Positions 19,705-29,602 of a DNA stretch of 64,000 nt are shown here, piece after piece; within the stretch, counting starts at the first letter, position 1, and every line of letters begins with the position of its first letter. The DNA comes from Pseudomonas sp. S31. GTDB taxonomy: Bacteria; Pseudomonadota; Gammaproteobacteria; Pseudomonadales; Pseudomonadaceae. The position numbers and the translations under genes were made by a program. The DNA is taken from contig NZ_JACVVE010000007.1 of assembly GCF_016648105.1 (NCBI RefSeq), positions 103,293 to 167,292 of the forward strand, read 5' to 3'. The notes under the pieces are model-generated. The model saw only the letters and a program-made list of their open reading frames with translations, did no database searches and had not been told where the DNA came from.

Positions 19705-21003
19705 TTACAGGGATTTCTCGAAAATCTTCGAATTCCGCTGATAGTTGTACAACGAAGCTCGCGCCGACGGCAGGCGCTCCACGCCACTGGGCGCAAACCC
19801 CCGCTCGCGGAACCAGTGCGCGGTACGCGTGGTAAGCACGAACAAGGTATTGAGCCCCATCTGCCGCGCCCGGCTCTCGATGCGCTCGAGCAACTCGTCG
19901 CCGCGCCCGCCATGGCGATACTCCGGGTTCACTGCCAGGCACGCCAGCTCCCCGGCCTCGGAATCGGCAATCGGGTACAACGCCGCGCAAGCGATGATCA
20001 TGCCCTCGCGCTCGACCACGCTGAACTGCTCGATTTCCCGCTCCAGCACCTCACGCGAACGGCGCACCAGGATGCCCTGCTCTTCCAGCGGGCTGATCAG
20101 CTCCAGCAGGCCGCCGACATCGTCGATGGTCGCCTCGCGCACCACTTCGAACTGCTCCTGGGACACCAGGGTGCCCCCACCGCCGCGGGTGAACAGCTCG
20201 GTCAGCAGTGCGCCATCCTCGGCATAGCTGACGATATGGCTGCGCGGCACCCCGCCCTTGCAGGCCTCGGCAGCGGCGTCGAGCAATTCGCCCTGGTAGT
20301 CGCTGCCCAGGCGCGCCAGGTGCGGCGCCACCTGCTGCGGACGCAGCTCGCGCACCAGGTTGCCTTTGTCGTCGAGCAAGCCCGATTCGGCGCCGAACAG
20401 CAGCAGCTTGTCGGCGCCCAGTTCGATCGCCGCACGGGTGGCGACGTCCTCGCAGGCCAGGTTGAAGATCTCGCCGGTCGGCGAATAGCCCAGCGGCGAC
20501 AGCAGCACGATGGAGCGTTCGTCGAGCAGGCGGCCGATGCCCTTGCGGTCGATCCGCCGGACTTCGCCGGTGTGGTGGTAGTCGACCCCCTCGACCACGC
20601 CGATCGGCCGTGCGGTGACCAGGTTGCCGCAGGCCACGCGCAGGCGCGACCCCTGCATCGGCGAGGCGGCGATGTCCATCGACAGGCGCGCCTCGATGGC
20701 CAGGCGCAGCGCACCGACCGCGTCGATCACGCAGTCCAGGGTGGCGGCGTCGGTGATGCGCAGGCCGCGGTGATAGTGCGGGCTCAGGCCGCGGGCCGCC
20801 AGGCGGCTCTCGATCTGCGGGCGCGAGCCATGCACCAGCACCAGGCGCACGCCAAGGCTGTGCAGCAGGACCAGGTCATGGACGATATTGCCGAAATTGG
20901 GATGTTCCACCCCATCGCCGGGGAGCATGACCACGAAGGTGCAGTCGCGATGGGCATTGATGTACGGGGAGGCATGACGCAGCCAGTTGACGTAGTCGGG
21001 CAT
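19705..21003 (-). CDS. argA: Amino-acid N-acetyltransferase (N-acetylglutamate synthase) ArgA
   Basis: Makes N-acetylglutamate from glutamate and acetyl-CoA, the first step of arginine synthesis (432 residues). The N-terminal two thirds is an amino-acid-kinase fold (LVLVHGSRPQIESRLAARG, VLLSPLGYSPTGEIFNLACE) that usually binds the feedback inhibitor arginine. The C-terminal ~150 residues are a GNAT domain with the acetyl-CoA loop EYRHGGRGDELLERIESRAR. This is the classical bacterial NAGS architecture. It lies 126 bases downstream of argE on the same strand. Confidence 0.95.
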   Translation of the reverse strand: MPDYVNWLRHASPYINAHRDCTFVVMLPGDGVEHPNFGNIVHDLVLLHSLGVRLVLVHGSRPQIESRLAARGLSPHYHRGLRITDAATLDCVIDAVGALRLAIEARLSMDIAASPMQGSRLRVACGNLVTARPIGVVEGVDYHHTGEVRRIDRKGIGRLLDERSIVLLSPLGYSPTGEIFNLACEDVATRAAIELGADKLLLFGAESGLLDDKGNLVRELRPQQVAPHLARLGSDYQGELLDAAAEACKGGVPRSHIVSYAEDGALLTELFTRGGGGTLVSQEQFEVVREATIDDVGGLLELISPLEEQGILVRRSREVLEREIEQFSVVEREGMIIACAALYPIADSEAGELACLAVNPEYRHGGRGDELLERIESRARQMGLNTLFVLTTRTAHWFRERGFAPSGVERLPSARASLYNYQRNSKIFEKSL

Positions 21004-21129
21004 GACAGGGCCTGTGGATAAAGTGGACTTCGATCAGTGGAGTAACTCGGCGTTCAGGATCATCGTCGGAACAGGCTTGCGGTCACGCGCGGTCTCCTCT
21101 AGGCAAAGACGAAGTAGCTCGATGGACGT

Positions 21130-22272
21130 TTACTGCAGGCAATAGTGCCTGATCAGGTCACGCAATAGACGCACGGTAGGCTCGATGCGTGACATTTCAA
21201 GGTATTCCCCCGGCTGGTGGGCGCAGGCGATGTCGCCGGGGCCCAGTACCAGGGTCTCGCAACCCAGCTGTTGAAGATAAGGCGCTTCGGTGCCGAACGC
21301 CACCGCCTCGGCGCGATGCCCGGTGAGCCGCTCGGCCACCTGCACCAGCTCGGCGTCGACCGCCTGCTCGAACGGCGGCACCGCCGGGAACAGCGGCGCG
21401 TAGTCGATGCGCACCTCATGGCGCTCGGCCACTGGGCGCAGTTTTTCGCCGATGGCGGCGCGCAGTTGCTCGATATCCATGCCCGGCAACGGCCGCAGGT
21501 CGAATTCCAGGGCACACTGGCCGCAGATGCGGTTGGGGTTGTCGCCGCCGTGGATACAGCCGAAATTCATCGTCGGCGTGGGCACGCTGAACTGCGGGTT
21601 GCGGTAGGTTTCCTGCCATTGCCGACGCAGGCCCATCAATTCGCCCATCACCTCGTGCATCGCCTCCAGCGCGCTATGGCCAAGGCTCGGGTCGGAGGAA
21701 TGGCCACTGCGCCCGAGGATATCGATGCGGTCCATGAGGATGCCCTTGTGCATGCGGATCGGCCGCAAGCCGGTAGGCTCGCCGATCACTGCCGCGCGGC
21801 CAAGCGGCCGGCCAGCCGCTGCCAGGGCGCGCGCGCCGGACATCGAGCTTTCTTCGTCGCAGGTGGCGAGGACCAGAAGCGGCTGCTTGAAGTCATGCTC
21901 CAGCAGCGGCAGCACAGCCTCGATGATCAGCGGGAAGAAGCCCTTCATGTCGCAGCTGCCAAGGCCGACCCAGCGGCCATCGATTTCAGTCAGCTTGAGC
22001 GGGTCGCTGGCCCACAACTGCTCGTCGTAGGGCACGGTGTCGCTGTGCCCGGCCAGCACCAGGCCGCCCGGGCCGCTGCCGCGGCTGGCCAGCAGGTTGA
22101 ACTTGCCTGGGCCGACTTGCTGGATGTCGCAACTGAAGCCCAGGTCGCCCAGCCAGCCGGCCAGCAGGTCGATGACCTGGCGGTTGGACTGGTCCAGGGA
22201 CGGCTGGGTGCAACTGACCGAGGGCGCGGCGATCAACGCGGCGAACTGGTCCTTGAGTCTCGGCAATGGCAT
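21130..22272 (-). CDS. argE: Acetylornithine deacetylase ArgE (M20 family)
   Basis: Zinc hydrolase (380 residues) that removes acetate from N2-acetylornithine. The start MPLPRLKDQFAALIAAPS has GAGGAG upstream. M20 motifs are visible: VLAGHSDTVPYDEQLW with the metal His and Asp, LVLATCDEESSMSGARALAA with the general-base Glu pair, and the dimerisation-domain histidine in GRSGHSSDPSLGHSALEAM. It lies next to argA, as in other Pseudomonas. P. aeruginosa also has the ArgJ cyclic route, so this enzyme may be partly redundant. Confidence 0.92.
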   Translation of the reverse strand: MPLPRLKDQFAALIAAPSVSCTQPSLDQSNRQVIDLLAGWLGDLGFSCDIQQVGPGKFNLLASRGSGPGGLVLAGHSDTVPYDEQLWASDPLKLTEIDGRWVGLGSCDMKGFFPLIIEAVLPLLEHDFKQPLLVLATCDEESSMSGARALAAAGRPLGRAAVIGEPTGLRPIRMHKGILMDRIDILGRSGHSSDPSLGHSALEAMHEVMGELMGLRRQWQETYRNPQFSVPTPTMNFGCIHGGDNPNRICGQCALEFDLRPLPGMDIEQLRAAIGEKLRPVAERHEVRIDYAPLFPAVPPFEQAVDAELVQVAERLTGHRAEAVAFGTEAPYLQQLGCETLVLGPGDIACAHQPGEYLEMSRIEPTVRLLRDLIRHYCLQ

Positions 22273-22388
22273 GCGCGTGCTCCTCGAAAGCGTCACCCAT
22301 CATAGGACTATCCGCCGTTCGGAATAAACCGTTGGCGGCGGACTGCTGTAGACTCTCTGGCAATGATGCCCTTCCCATAGAGCCTGCA

Positions 22389-23756
22389 ATGCCCACAGAA
22401 ACCGAACTCAAGCTCCGCGCCAGCCGCGAGACCCTCGCCGCCCTGCGCGAGCACCCCCTGCTGAAGAAGCGCAACAAGTCAGGCTGGCAGACCCGCGAAC
22501 TGCTCAACCAGTACTTCGACACCCCCGAGCGTGACCTCAGCGCCGCCCGCGTCGCCCTGCGCCTGCGCCGCGACGGCGAGGTCATCATCCAGACCCTCAA
22601 GTGCCGTGGCCAGAGCGTCGCCGGCCTGTCCGAGCGCAACGAATTCGAGTGGCAGCTGGACAAGGTCAAGCTCGACCTGAAGAAGCTCGACGGCACTTGC
22701 TGGCCAGAGCAACTGGCCGGGCTCGACAAGAAGACCATCAAGCCACTGTTCACCACCGATTTCACCCGCGAGTACGCCGAAATCGCCTGGGGCCGTGGCA
22801 AGAGCAAGGTGGTGATCGAAGCCGCCCTGGACCAGGGCTTCGTGATCGCCAGCAAGCGCAAGGAAGAAATCTGCGAGCTGGAGCTGGAACTGCGTGAAGG
22901 GGCACCCGAAGCCTTGCTCGAACTGGCTTGCGAGCTGGCCGCCAGCCTGCCGCTGATGCCCTGCGACATCAGCAAGGCCGAGCGCGGCTATCGCCTGCTC
23001 GAGCCCGACAGCTACGAACTGGGCCTGCCCAGCACCGAGCTGGACGCGGAAATGGCCGTGGACGACGCCTTCTCGGCGCTCGCCTGGCAGCTGCTGGGCA
23101 GCAGCCAGCGCCTGGCCGAGCAGTACCGCCACAATGGCCACTGGCGCCTGCTGCAGGACTGGGTGCAGTGCCTGGCCGAGCTGCGTGCGCTGGTCGCCAG
23201 CCTGGGCCAGGCCGCACCACGGGCCACTACCCGCGAACTGCGCGCCAGCCTCGACGCGCTGCTCGAAGACTGGCGCCCGCTGGTGCAGGCCGGCAACGAC
23301 GACGAAGACATCCGCCGGGCCGCGCCCGAGCAGTTCATCGAAGAGCTCGAGGACGTGCGCTGGGGCCAGTTCTCCCTGAACACCTCGCGCTGGTTGCTGG
23401 CCCGAGCCTGGACTGCCGAGCGCAAGGGCCGTGGCGAGCGCCAGGGCAAGGCGCAGCTGGCCAGCTGGCTGGCCCACCTGCTGGGCGAGGAAGGCCGTGC
23501 GTTGAAGCTGCCGCTGTACACCCAGCGTCCCGAAGACCTGGCTGAACAGTTGCCACGCATCGAGCAGCTGCTGGCCTGGCTGCATCACGCCCGCCAGGTG
23601 CTCGACGCACCGCAGATGGACCGCCTGTATGGCGACCTGAAAAAGCTGCATGAGCTGGCCGAGCAACCGTTGAGCGACGAGCTGCTGGAGGCGCGTATCG
23701 AGCAGGCACGCGTGGTCGACCAGAGCCGTGGTTGGAAGCATCTGCTCAAAGGTTGA
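22389..23756 (+). CDS. CYTH and CHAD domain inorganic triphosphatase
   Basis: 455-residue YgiF-like protein. The N-terminal CYTH tunnel domain begins MPTETELKLR with the ExExK motif (Glu4, Glu6, Lys8), which coordinates metal and triphosphate. Charged strands ARVALRLRRDGEVIIQTLKC and NEFEWQL follow. The C-terminal half (about 210-455) is a CHAD helical domain rich in His/Arg/Lys, a polyphosphate-binding module. It likely hydrolyses inorganic triphosphate. Divergent from argE with a 116-base shared gap. ppx and ppk lie ~25 kb away in this window; a functional link is only suggestive. Confidence 0.88.
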   Translation: MPTETELKLRASRETLAALREHPLLKKRNKSGWQTRELLNQYFDTPERDLSAARVALRLRRDGEVIIQTLKCRGQSVAGLSERNEFEWQLDKVKLDLKKLDGTCWPEQLAGLDKKTIKPLFTTDFTREYAEIAWGRGKSKVVIEAALDQGFVIASKRKEEICELELELREGAPEALLELACELAASLPLMPCDISKAERGYRLLEPDSYELGLPSTELDAEMAVDDAFSALAWQLLGSSQRLAEQYRHNGHWRLLQDWVQCLAELRALVASLGQAAPRATTRELRASLDALLEDWRPLVQAGNDDEDIRRAAPEQFIEELEDVRWGQFSLNTSRWLLARAWTAERKGRGERQGKAQLASWLAHLLGEEGRALKLPLYTQRPEDLAEQLPRIEQLLAWLHHARQVLDAPQMDRLYGDLKKLHELAEQPLSDELLEARIEQARVVDQSRGWKHLLKG

Positions 23757-23768
23757 TCGGCGGTGCAA

Positions 23769-23831
23769 TTCGCGGGTAAACCCGCTCCTACAGGTACACC
23801 GCAGCCCTGTAGGAGCGGGTTCACCCGCGAA
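23769..23831. repeat. REP pair between triphosphatase and GspE-like genes
   Basis: Inverted copies TTCGCGGGTAAACCCGCTCC and GTAGGAGCGGGTTCACCCGC about 15 bases apart, placed 12 bases after the triphosphatase stop. The rest of the gap to 23946 shows no further feature. Confidence 0.92.
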
Positions 23832-23946
23832 AAGGCCGTCTGCAGCCGCTCCCCTCCAGCAATCCCCAGAAACGCTTCGCCCGCATCGCCCATCGCACCG
23901 CCGACTAGCCTTCACCAGGTTCCCGCTACCTGGCACGGAGGCCACC

Positions 23947-25632
23947 ATGCATGACCCTCAGACCAAAGCCCTCGACCTTCGCCGCGTGCTCGATGCGCTG
24001 CTGGCCGACCAGCACCTCGACGCCGACGACGCCCTGCAGGTGCTCGAACAGGCCAAACCCTGCCCGGCCGTCCACCCACTGGAAGCCATTGCCGCCGCTG
24101 GCCTGGCAGACCGCCGCCAACCCGGCCAGCAGCTCGACCTCGAGCGACTCTGCCTTTGGCTGGCCGGCAAGGTCGGCCAACCCTACCTGAACATCGACCC
24201 GCTGCACCTGGACCTGGCTCAGATCGGCAGCCTGATGTCGCTAGCCTTCGCCCAGCGCCATGGCATCCTGGTCGTGGCCACCGACAGCGAAAGCGTCACC
24301 ATCGCCAGCGCCCAACCTTACCAGGGTGACTGGCAGGCCGACCTGGCGCGCAGCCTCGGCAAGCCGATCCGCCGCGTGCTGGCCAGCCCCACGCAACTGC
24401 GCCAGCTGGCGCAGTCGGTACTGCGCCTGGCCCACTCGGTGCAGGGCGCGCAGCACCAGCAACCGGCCCGTCTGGGCGAGCTGGAACAACTGCTGGAGCT
24501 GGGCAGGCGCCAGGTCGAGGCCAGCGCCGACGATGCCCATATCGTGCACATCGTCGACTGGCTGCTGCAGTACGCCATCGAGCAGCGTGCCAGCGATATC
24601 CACCTGGAGCCGCGCCGCGACCAGGGGCACCTTCGCTACCGCATCGATGGGCTGTTGCACACGGTGTACCGGTTTCCGGCAGGGGTGATCCTGGCCCTGG
24701 TCAGCCGCCTCAAACATCTCGCGCGTATGGATGTGGCGGAAAAACGCCGCCCCCAGGATGGCCGGGTGAAGAGCCGCCTGCCCGGCGGTGACGAGGTCGA
24801 GTTGCGCCTGTCCAGCCTGCCCACGCCCTTTGGCGAAAAGCTGGTGCTGCGCCTGTTCGACGCCCGGCAACCCCTGCAAGGGTTCGAGCAGTTGGGCCTC
24901 GAAGGCAAGCAGCTGGCACAGTGGCAGACGCTTCTGGCACGGCGCCAGGGCATCATCCTGGTGACCGGGCCCACCGGCTCGGGCAAGACCAGCACGCTGT
25001 ACGCCAGCCTCCGGCAACTGGCCACGCCGCAGGTCAACCTGTGCACCATCGAGGATCCCATCGAGCGCCTGGAGCCTGCCTTCAACCAGATGCAGGTCCA
25101 GCCAGCCCTCGACCTGGGCTTCGCCAACGGCGTGCGTGCCCTGCTACGCCAGGACCCGGACATCATCATGATCGGCGAGATCCGCGACCGAGAGACCGCC
25201 CAGGTGGCGGTGCAGGCGGCATTGACCGGGCACCTGGTGCTGTCCACGCTGCATACCCAGGATGCCTGTGGCGCGGTCATCCGCCTGCAGGAACTGGGCG
25301 TGGCCGACTACCTGATCAAGGCCACGCTGGTCGGCGTCATGGCCCAGCGCCTGGTGCGCACGCTGTGCGCCAGCTGCCAGGGCCGCGCGGCCGCTAGCGA
25401 TGGCCAGCCCTGTCGCGATTGCCGGGGCACCGGGTTCCAGGGCCGCACCGGGTTGTTCGAGGTGTTGGTGCTCGGCGAGGGCCTGCGCAGGCTGATCGGC
25501 CCAGGCACCGACCTGAGCCGCCTGCGCCAGCAGGCCAAGGCCGATGGGCTGGTGGATCTACGCGCCAGCGGGCAGGCCAAGGTAGCCTGCGGAGCGACCT
25601 GCGCGGGTGAACTGCTGCGCGTCTGCGGTTGA
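23947..25632 (+). CDS. Orphan GspE/PulE-family secretion or pilus ATPase
   Basis: 561-residue type II secretion/type IV pilus assembly ATPase. The start MHDPQTKALDLRRVLDALLA is preceded by CGGAGGCCACC. An N-terminal ~150-residue GspE-N-like region precedes the ATPase core: Walker A GPTGSGKT (341-348), the Asp box IEDPIERLEPAFNQM, Walker B IIMIGEIRDRET and the His box LSTLHTQDACGAVIRL. A C-terminal zinc site CASCQG...CRDCRGTG is present. No other gsp or pil genes are nearby, so its partner system must lie elsewhere, or it is a stand-alone paralogue. Confidence 0.9.
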   Translation: MHDPQTKALDLRRVLDALLADQHLDADDALQVLEQAKPCPAVHPLEAIAAAGLADRRQPGQQLDLERLCLWLAGKVGQPYLNIDPLHLDLAQIGSLMSLAFAQRHGILVVATDSESVTIASAQPYQGDWQADLARSLGKPIRRVLASPTQLRQLAQSVLRLAHSVQGAQHQQPARLGELEQLLELGRRQVEASADDAHIVHIVDWLLQYAIEQRASDIHLEPRRDQGHLRYRIDGLLHTVYRFPAGVILALVSRLKHLARMDVAEKRRPQDGRVKSRLPGGDEVELRLSSLPTPFGEKLVLRLFDARQPLQGFEQLGLEGKQLAQWQTLLARRQGIILVTGPTGSGKTSTLYASLRQLATPQVNLCTIEDPIERLEPAFNQMQVQPALDLGFANGVRALLRQDPDIIMIGEIRDRETAQVAVQAALTGHLVLSTLHTQDACGAVIRLQELGVADYLIKATLVGVMAQRLVRTLCASCQGRAAASDGQPCRDCRGTGFQGRTGLFEVLVLGEGLRRLIGPGTDLSRLRQQAKADGLVDLRASGQAKVACGATCAGELLRVCG

Positions 25633-25720
25633 GCAAAATATCCTTGTGCACGAGGAACTTGGAGCAGGCGCGCAGGACTAACCGGCACTCTATCGCCCTC
25701 ATATCCAGAGGTAATTCACC

Positions 25721-26035
25721 ATGCGTCTCAAAACCCTCGTCGCAGCCACTGCCCTGGTCGCCCTGCCCCTCGGCTCGGCCGTTGCCGACACCTTTTGGCG
25801 CAATGTCATGACGTCCGGCGCGACCACCGCGTCCAGCTACATCACCTCCCACGATCACAAGCTGGTATTGGCGGCGCAAGACGACGCCGGCAGCTTCGTC
25901 GCCAGCGGCGGCGAAATCCGCGGCCCGTTCCTCGAAGCGGCGATTCGCCAGGTGCGCGCCGAGCAGCCTGGGCTGCAAGCCAGCGACATGGAGCTGGCCA
26001 ATGCCATCCTGGCCAAGAACGCCCTGGCGAACTAA
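25721..26035 (+). CDS. Secreted DUF2388 family protein
   Basis: 104-residue protein with a signal peptide MRLKTLVAATALVALPLGSA cut at AVA-DT. The mature part starts TFWRNVMTSGATTASSYITS and continues with the family-typical LVLAAQDDAGSFVASGGEIR and a helical C-terminus. DUF2388 proteins are common, usually multicopy, in Pseudomonas and have no known function. GAGGTAATTCACC precedes the ATG. It lies 88 bases after the ATPase gene on the same strand and is convergent with gcvP. Confidence 0.82.
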   Translation: MRLKTLVAATALVALPLGSAVADTFWRNVMTSGATTASSYITSHDHKLVLAAQDDAGSFVASGGEIRGPFLEAAIRQVRAEQPGLQASDMELANAILAKNALAN

Positions 26036-26046
26036 ACACGGCCCCT

Positions 26047-26086
26047 TTGTAGGAGCGGCCTTGCGCCGCGAAGGCCGCTCCTACAG
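26047..26086. repeat. Single REP palindrome between DUF2388 gene and gcvP
   Basis: TTGTAGGAGCGGCCTTGCGC and its complement GCGAAGGCCGCTCCTACAG form one long hairpin between the ends of two convergent genes; it may act as a bidirectional mRNA 3' end. Confidence 0.88.
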
Positions 26087-26103
26087 TGTGTTGCATCCAG
26101 CCT

Positions 26104-28977
26104 TCAGCGATACGCCTCGACCGGCACGCACGCACAGAATAGGTTGCGATCCCCATACACGTTATCGACCCGGTTCACTGCCGGCCAGTACTTGTGCTGG
26201 CGTGCATGAGCGCTGGGGGCGATGCCCTGCTCCAGGCTGTAAGGCCGGTTCCACGGCGCCAGTACGTCGGCCAAGGTATGTGGCGCGTGCTTGAGGGGGT
26301 TGTCCTCGGCCGGCCAGGTACCGTCCTGCACCCGATCGATTTCCTCGCGAATCGCCAGCATCGCTTCGACGAAGCGGTCCAGCTCGGCCTTGGACTCGCT
26401 TTCGGTCGGCTCCACCATCAAGGTACCCGGCACCGGGAACGACATGGTCGGTGCATGGAAGCCATAGTCCATCAGGCGCTTGGCCACGTCCTCCTCGGTG
26501 ATGCCGGTCTGCGCCTTGAGCGGGCGCAAGTCGAGGATGCATTCGTGGGCCACGCGCTGGTTGCGCCCGCGATACAGCACCGGGAAGGCGCCGCTCAGCC
26601 GGCTGGCCAGGTAGTTCGCCGAGAGGATCGCCACTTCGCTGGCATCGGCCAGCTGCGGCCCCATCATGGCGATGTACATCCAGCTGATCGGCAGGATGCT
26701 GGCACTGCCCCAGGGCGCAGCACTGACCGCGCTGTTGTTCGGGTCCAGTCCAGGTACCGGAACCACCGGGTGGCTGGCGACGAACGGCCTCAGGTGGGCG
26801 CGCACGCCGATCGGCCCCATGCCCGGGCCGCCACCGCCGTGGGGAATGCAGAAGGTCTTGTGCAGGTTCATGTGCGACACATCGGCGCCGATGTCGGCCG
26901 GGCGCGCCAGGCCGACCTGGGCATTGAGGTTGGCGCCGTCCATGTACACCTGGCCACCGTGCTGGTGGACCACCTCGCAGATTTCGCGGATACCCTCTTC
27001 GTACACCCCGTGAGTCGACGGGTAGGTGACCATCAGGCAGGACAGCTTGTCCCCGGCGGCACTGGCCTTGGCCTTGAGATCGGCCAGGTCGATGTTGCCG
27101 TCATCGTCGCAGTCGACGATCACCACCGCCATGCCGGCCATCTGCGCCGAGGCGGGGTTGGTGCCGTGGGCCGATGAAGGAATCAGGCACAAGGTGCGCT
27201 GGGGCTGGTGGCGGCTGCGGTGATAACGGGTGATCGCCATCAGCCCGGCATACTCGCCCTGGGCGCCGGAGTTGGGCTGCATGCAGATGGCGTCGAAACC
27301 GGTGATGGCGCACAACCAGCTTTCCAGCTCGTCGATCATGGCCTTGTACCCCGTGGCCTGGGCCGCCGGGGCGAAGGGGTGCAACAGGGCGAAGCCGGGC
27401 CAGGTGATAGGGATCATTTCACTGGTGGCGTTCAGCTTCATGGTGCACGAGCCCAGCGGGATCATCGATTGGTTCAGCGCCAGGTCCTTGTTCTCCAACT
27501 GCTTGAGGTAACGCAGCATCTCGGTTTCGCTGTGGTGCAGGTTGAACACCGGGTGGCCGAGAAACGCCGAACGCCGCACCAGTGCGGCCGGGATGCCTTC
27601 AGGCAAGGCTTGCTGGTCGAGGGTGGCGATGTCGAGCCCGTGATCGACGCCGAGGAAGATGTCGAACAAGCGCAGCACGGTCTGTTCGTTGCAAGTCTCG
27701 TCGAGGCTCACCCCCAGGTGGCCGCGACCGAGGATGCGCAGGTTGATCCGCGCCGCCTCGGCGCTCTCGATGATCGCCGCCTGGGCGCCACCGACGTCCA
27801 GGGTCAAGGTATCGAAGAAATGCGCGTTGAGCCGCTTGATGCCCTTGGCCTCCAGGCCTGCCGCGAGGATGAAGGCCAGCCGGTGCACGCGCTGGGCGAT
27901 GCGCCGCAACCCCTCGGGGCCGTGATAGACAGCGTAGAACCCGGCGATGTTGGCCAGCAGCACCTGCGCCGTGCAGATGTTGGAGTTGGCCTTCTCGCGG
28001 CGGATATGCTGCTCGCGGGTCTGCAAGGCCATGCGCAGCGCAGTGTTGCCACGGGCATCGCGCGACACGCCGATGATCCGCCCGGGCATGGCCCGCTTGT
28101 AGTCGTCGCGGCAGGCAAAATAGGCCGCATGCGGGCCACCGTAGCCCATGGGCACGCCAAAACGCTGGGTGGAGCCGAGCACCACGTCGGCCCCCTGCTC
28201 GCCGGGTGGCGCCAGCACCACCAGGCTGAGCAGGTCGGCAGCGACGCAGGCCAGGGCCTGCTGGGCGTGCAACTGGTCGATCAGCGGGCGCAGGTCGCGG
28301 ACCTCGCCATGGGTATCCGGGTATTGCAGCAAGGCGCCGAATACCGAGTGCTTGGCCAGGTTGTCGACGCTGTCGACCACCAACTCGAAGCCGAAACCCT
28401 CGGCACGGGTCTTGAGCACCGACAGAGTCTGTGGGTGGCAGTGCTCATCGGCGAAGAAGGCGTTGCTCTTGTTGCGCGCTACCCGCTTCGCCAGAGCCAT
28501 GGCTTCGGCGGCCGCAGTGGCCTCATCGAGCAACGAGGCATTGGCCAGGGCCAGGCCGGTAAGGTCGATGACCATCTGCTGGAAGTTCAGCAGCGCCTCC
28601 AGCCGGCCTTGGGCGATTTCCGGCTGATAGGGCGTGTAGGCGGTGTACCAGCCCGGGTTCTCCAGTACGTTGCGCAGGATGACGGTGGGCGTGATGGTGC
28701 CGTGATAGCCCATGCCGATCAGGCTGGTCCACACTTGGTTCTGCTCGGCATAGCCGGCCAGCTTGGCCAGGGCGGCCTGTTCGTCCAGGGCCGGCGGAAG
28801 GTCGAGGGGGCGATTGAAGCGGATGCCGGGGGGAACGGTCTGCTCGATCAGCTCGTCGCGGCCCTTGAGGCCCAGGACGCCGAGCATGGCCTGCTGCTCC
28901 TGGGCATCAGGCCCAAGGTGGCGTTGCAGGAACGGGTTGAGCTGTTGCAGTTGATGCAGGGATGGCGACTGGGACAT
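26104..28977 (-). CDS. gcvP: Glycine dehydrogenase (decarboxylating), P protein
   Basis: PLP enzyme (957 residues) of the glycine cleavage system that decarboxylates glycine and passes the aminomethyl group to the lipoyl arm of GcvH. It is the full-length single-chain form. The N-terminal half starts with [17 protein letters not shown]. The C-terminal half carries the PLP lysine in [20 protein letters not shown], with the glycine-rich loop after it. It is the third gene of gcvT-gcvH-gcvP, separated from gcvH by a REP pair. P. putida-group genomes usually have a second gcv cluster, so this may be one of two copies. Confidence 0.96.
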   Translation of the reverse strand: MSQSPSLHQLQQLNPFLQRHLGPDAQEQQAMLGVLGLKGRDELIEQTVPPGIRFNRPLDLPPALDEQAALAKLAGYAEQNQVWTSLIGMGYHGTITPTVILRNVLENPGWYTAYTPYQPEIAQGRLEALLNFQQMVIDLTGLALANASLLDEATAAAEAMALAKRVARNKSNAFFADEHCHPQTLSVLKTRAEGFGFELVVDSVDNLAKHSVFGALLQYPDTHGEVRDLRPLIDQLHAQQALACVAADLLSLVVLAPPGEQGADVVLGSTQRFGVPMGYGGPHAAYFACRDDYKRAMPGRIIGVSRDARGNTALRMALQTREQHIRREKANSNICTAQVLLANIAGFYAVYHGPEGLRRIAQRVHRLAFILAAGLEAKGIKRLNAHFFDTLTLDVGGAQAAIIESAEAARINLRILGRGHLGVSLDETCNEQTVLRLFDIFLGVDHGLDIATLDQQALPEGIPAALVRRSAFLGHPVFNLHHSETEMLRYLKQLENKDLALNQSMIPLGSCTMKLNATSEMIPITWPGFALLHPFAPAAQATGYKAMIDELESWLCAITGFDAICMQPNSGAQGEYAGLMAITRYHRSRHQPQRTLCLIPSSAHGTNPASAQMAGMAVVIVDCDDDGNIDLADLKAKASAAGDKLSCLMVTYPSTHGVYEEGIREICEVVHQHGGQVYMDGANLNAQVGLARPADIGADVSHMNLHKTFCIPHGGGGPGMGPIGVRAHLRPFVASHPVVPVPGLDPNNSAVSAAPWGSASILPISWMYIAMMGPQLADASEVAILSANYLASRLSGAFPVLYRGRNQRVAHECILDLRPLKAQTGITEEDVAKRLMDYGFHAPTMSFPVPGTLMVEPTESESKAELDRFVEAMLAIREEIDRVQDGTWPAEDNPLKHAPHTLADVLAPWNRPYSLEQGIAPSAHARQHKYWPAVNRVDNVYGDRNLFCACVPVEAYR

Positions 28978-29075
28978 GACGACGCTCGCTTCCTGGAACA
29001 GGCCTCATGGAGACCCTTAAGTCTAGGAAGGGATCGGCGTTGGCGTGGGAAACTTTGCTTTTGCAGGCCCGGCCC

Positions 29076-29156
29076 TTTCGCGGCTGCCGCTCCTACAGGT
29101 AGGGTACCGCCGCCGAAAGCGGCGCAGGCCCTGTAGGAGCGGCTTTAGCCGCGAAG
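29076..29156. repeat. REP pair between gcvH and gcvP
   Basis: TTTCGCGGCTGCCGCTCCTA and CTGTAGGAGCGGCTTTAGCC face each other across about 35 bases, inside the gcv operon just after the gcvH stop. This is another intra-operon REP, comparable to that between sbp and cysT. Confidence 0.9.
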
Positions 29157-29170
29157 AAAGCGACGCGGTC

Positions 29171-29554
29171 TTACTCGCCGATGAGGGCCTTGTAGCCAGC
29201 GGCATCCAGCAGCTTGTCCAGCTCGGCCACGTCGCTCGGCTTGAGCTTGAAGATCCACGCATCGTAAGGCTTTTCGTTGAGCCGTTCCGGGCTGTCGGCC
29301 AGCTCTTCGTTGACCGCGATCACTTCACCGGCAACCGGTGCGTAGATATCCGAAGCGGCCTTGACCGACTCGACCACGCCTGCGGCATCGCCAGCGCCGA
29401 ATACCTTGCCGACTTCGGCCAGCTCGACGAATACCACGTCACCCAAGGCTTCCTGGGCGTGGTCGCTGATGCCTACGGTCACTGTGCCGTCGGCTTCCAG
29501 GCGTGCCCACTCGTGGCTTTCGGCAAAACGCAGGTCGGCGGGGATTTGGCTCAT
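29171..29554 (-). CDS. gcvH: Glycine cleavage system H protein
   Basis: Lipoyl carrier protein of 127 residues. The N-terminus [20 protein letters not shown] is typical. The lipoylated lysine is in [19 protein letters not shown] (about residue 65). It shuttles the aminomethyl intermediate from GcvP to GcvT. Gene order gcvT-gcvH-gcvP on one strand; 48 bases follow the gcvT stop. Confidence 0.96.
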   Translation of the reverse strand: MSQIPADLRFAESHEWARLEADGTVTVGISDHAQEALGDVVFVELAEVGKVFGAGDAAGVVESVKAASDIYAPVAGEVIAVNEELADSPERLNEKPYDAWIFKLKPSDVAELDKLLDAAGYKALIGE

Positions 29555-29602
29555 GTCTTGTATTCCTCGTTTGGGTCAGCGGTTCGGCCCGCCGTTTGAT
29601 GT

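Noticed and set aside
27208..29136. Long plus-strand frame opposite gcvP
   Set aside because: Antisense shadow of a full-length, confidently identified enzyme.
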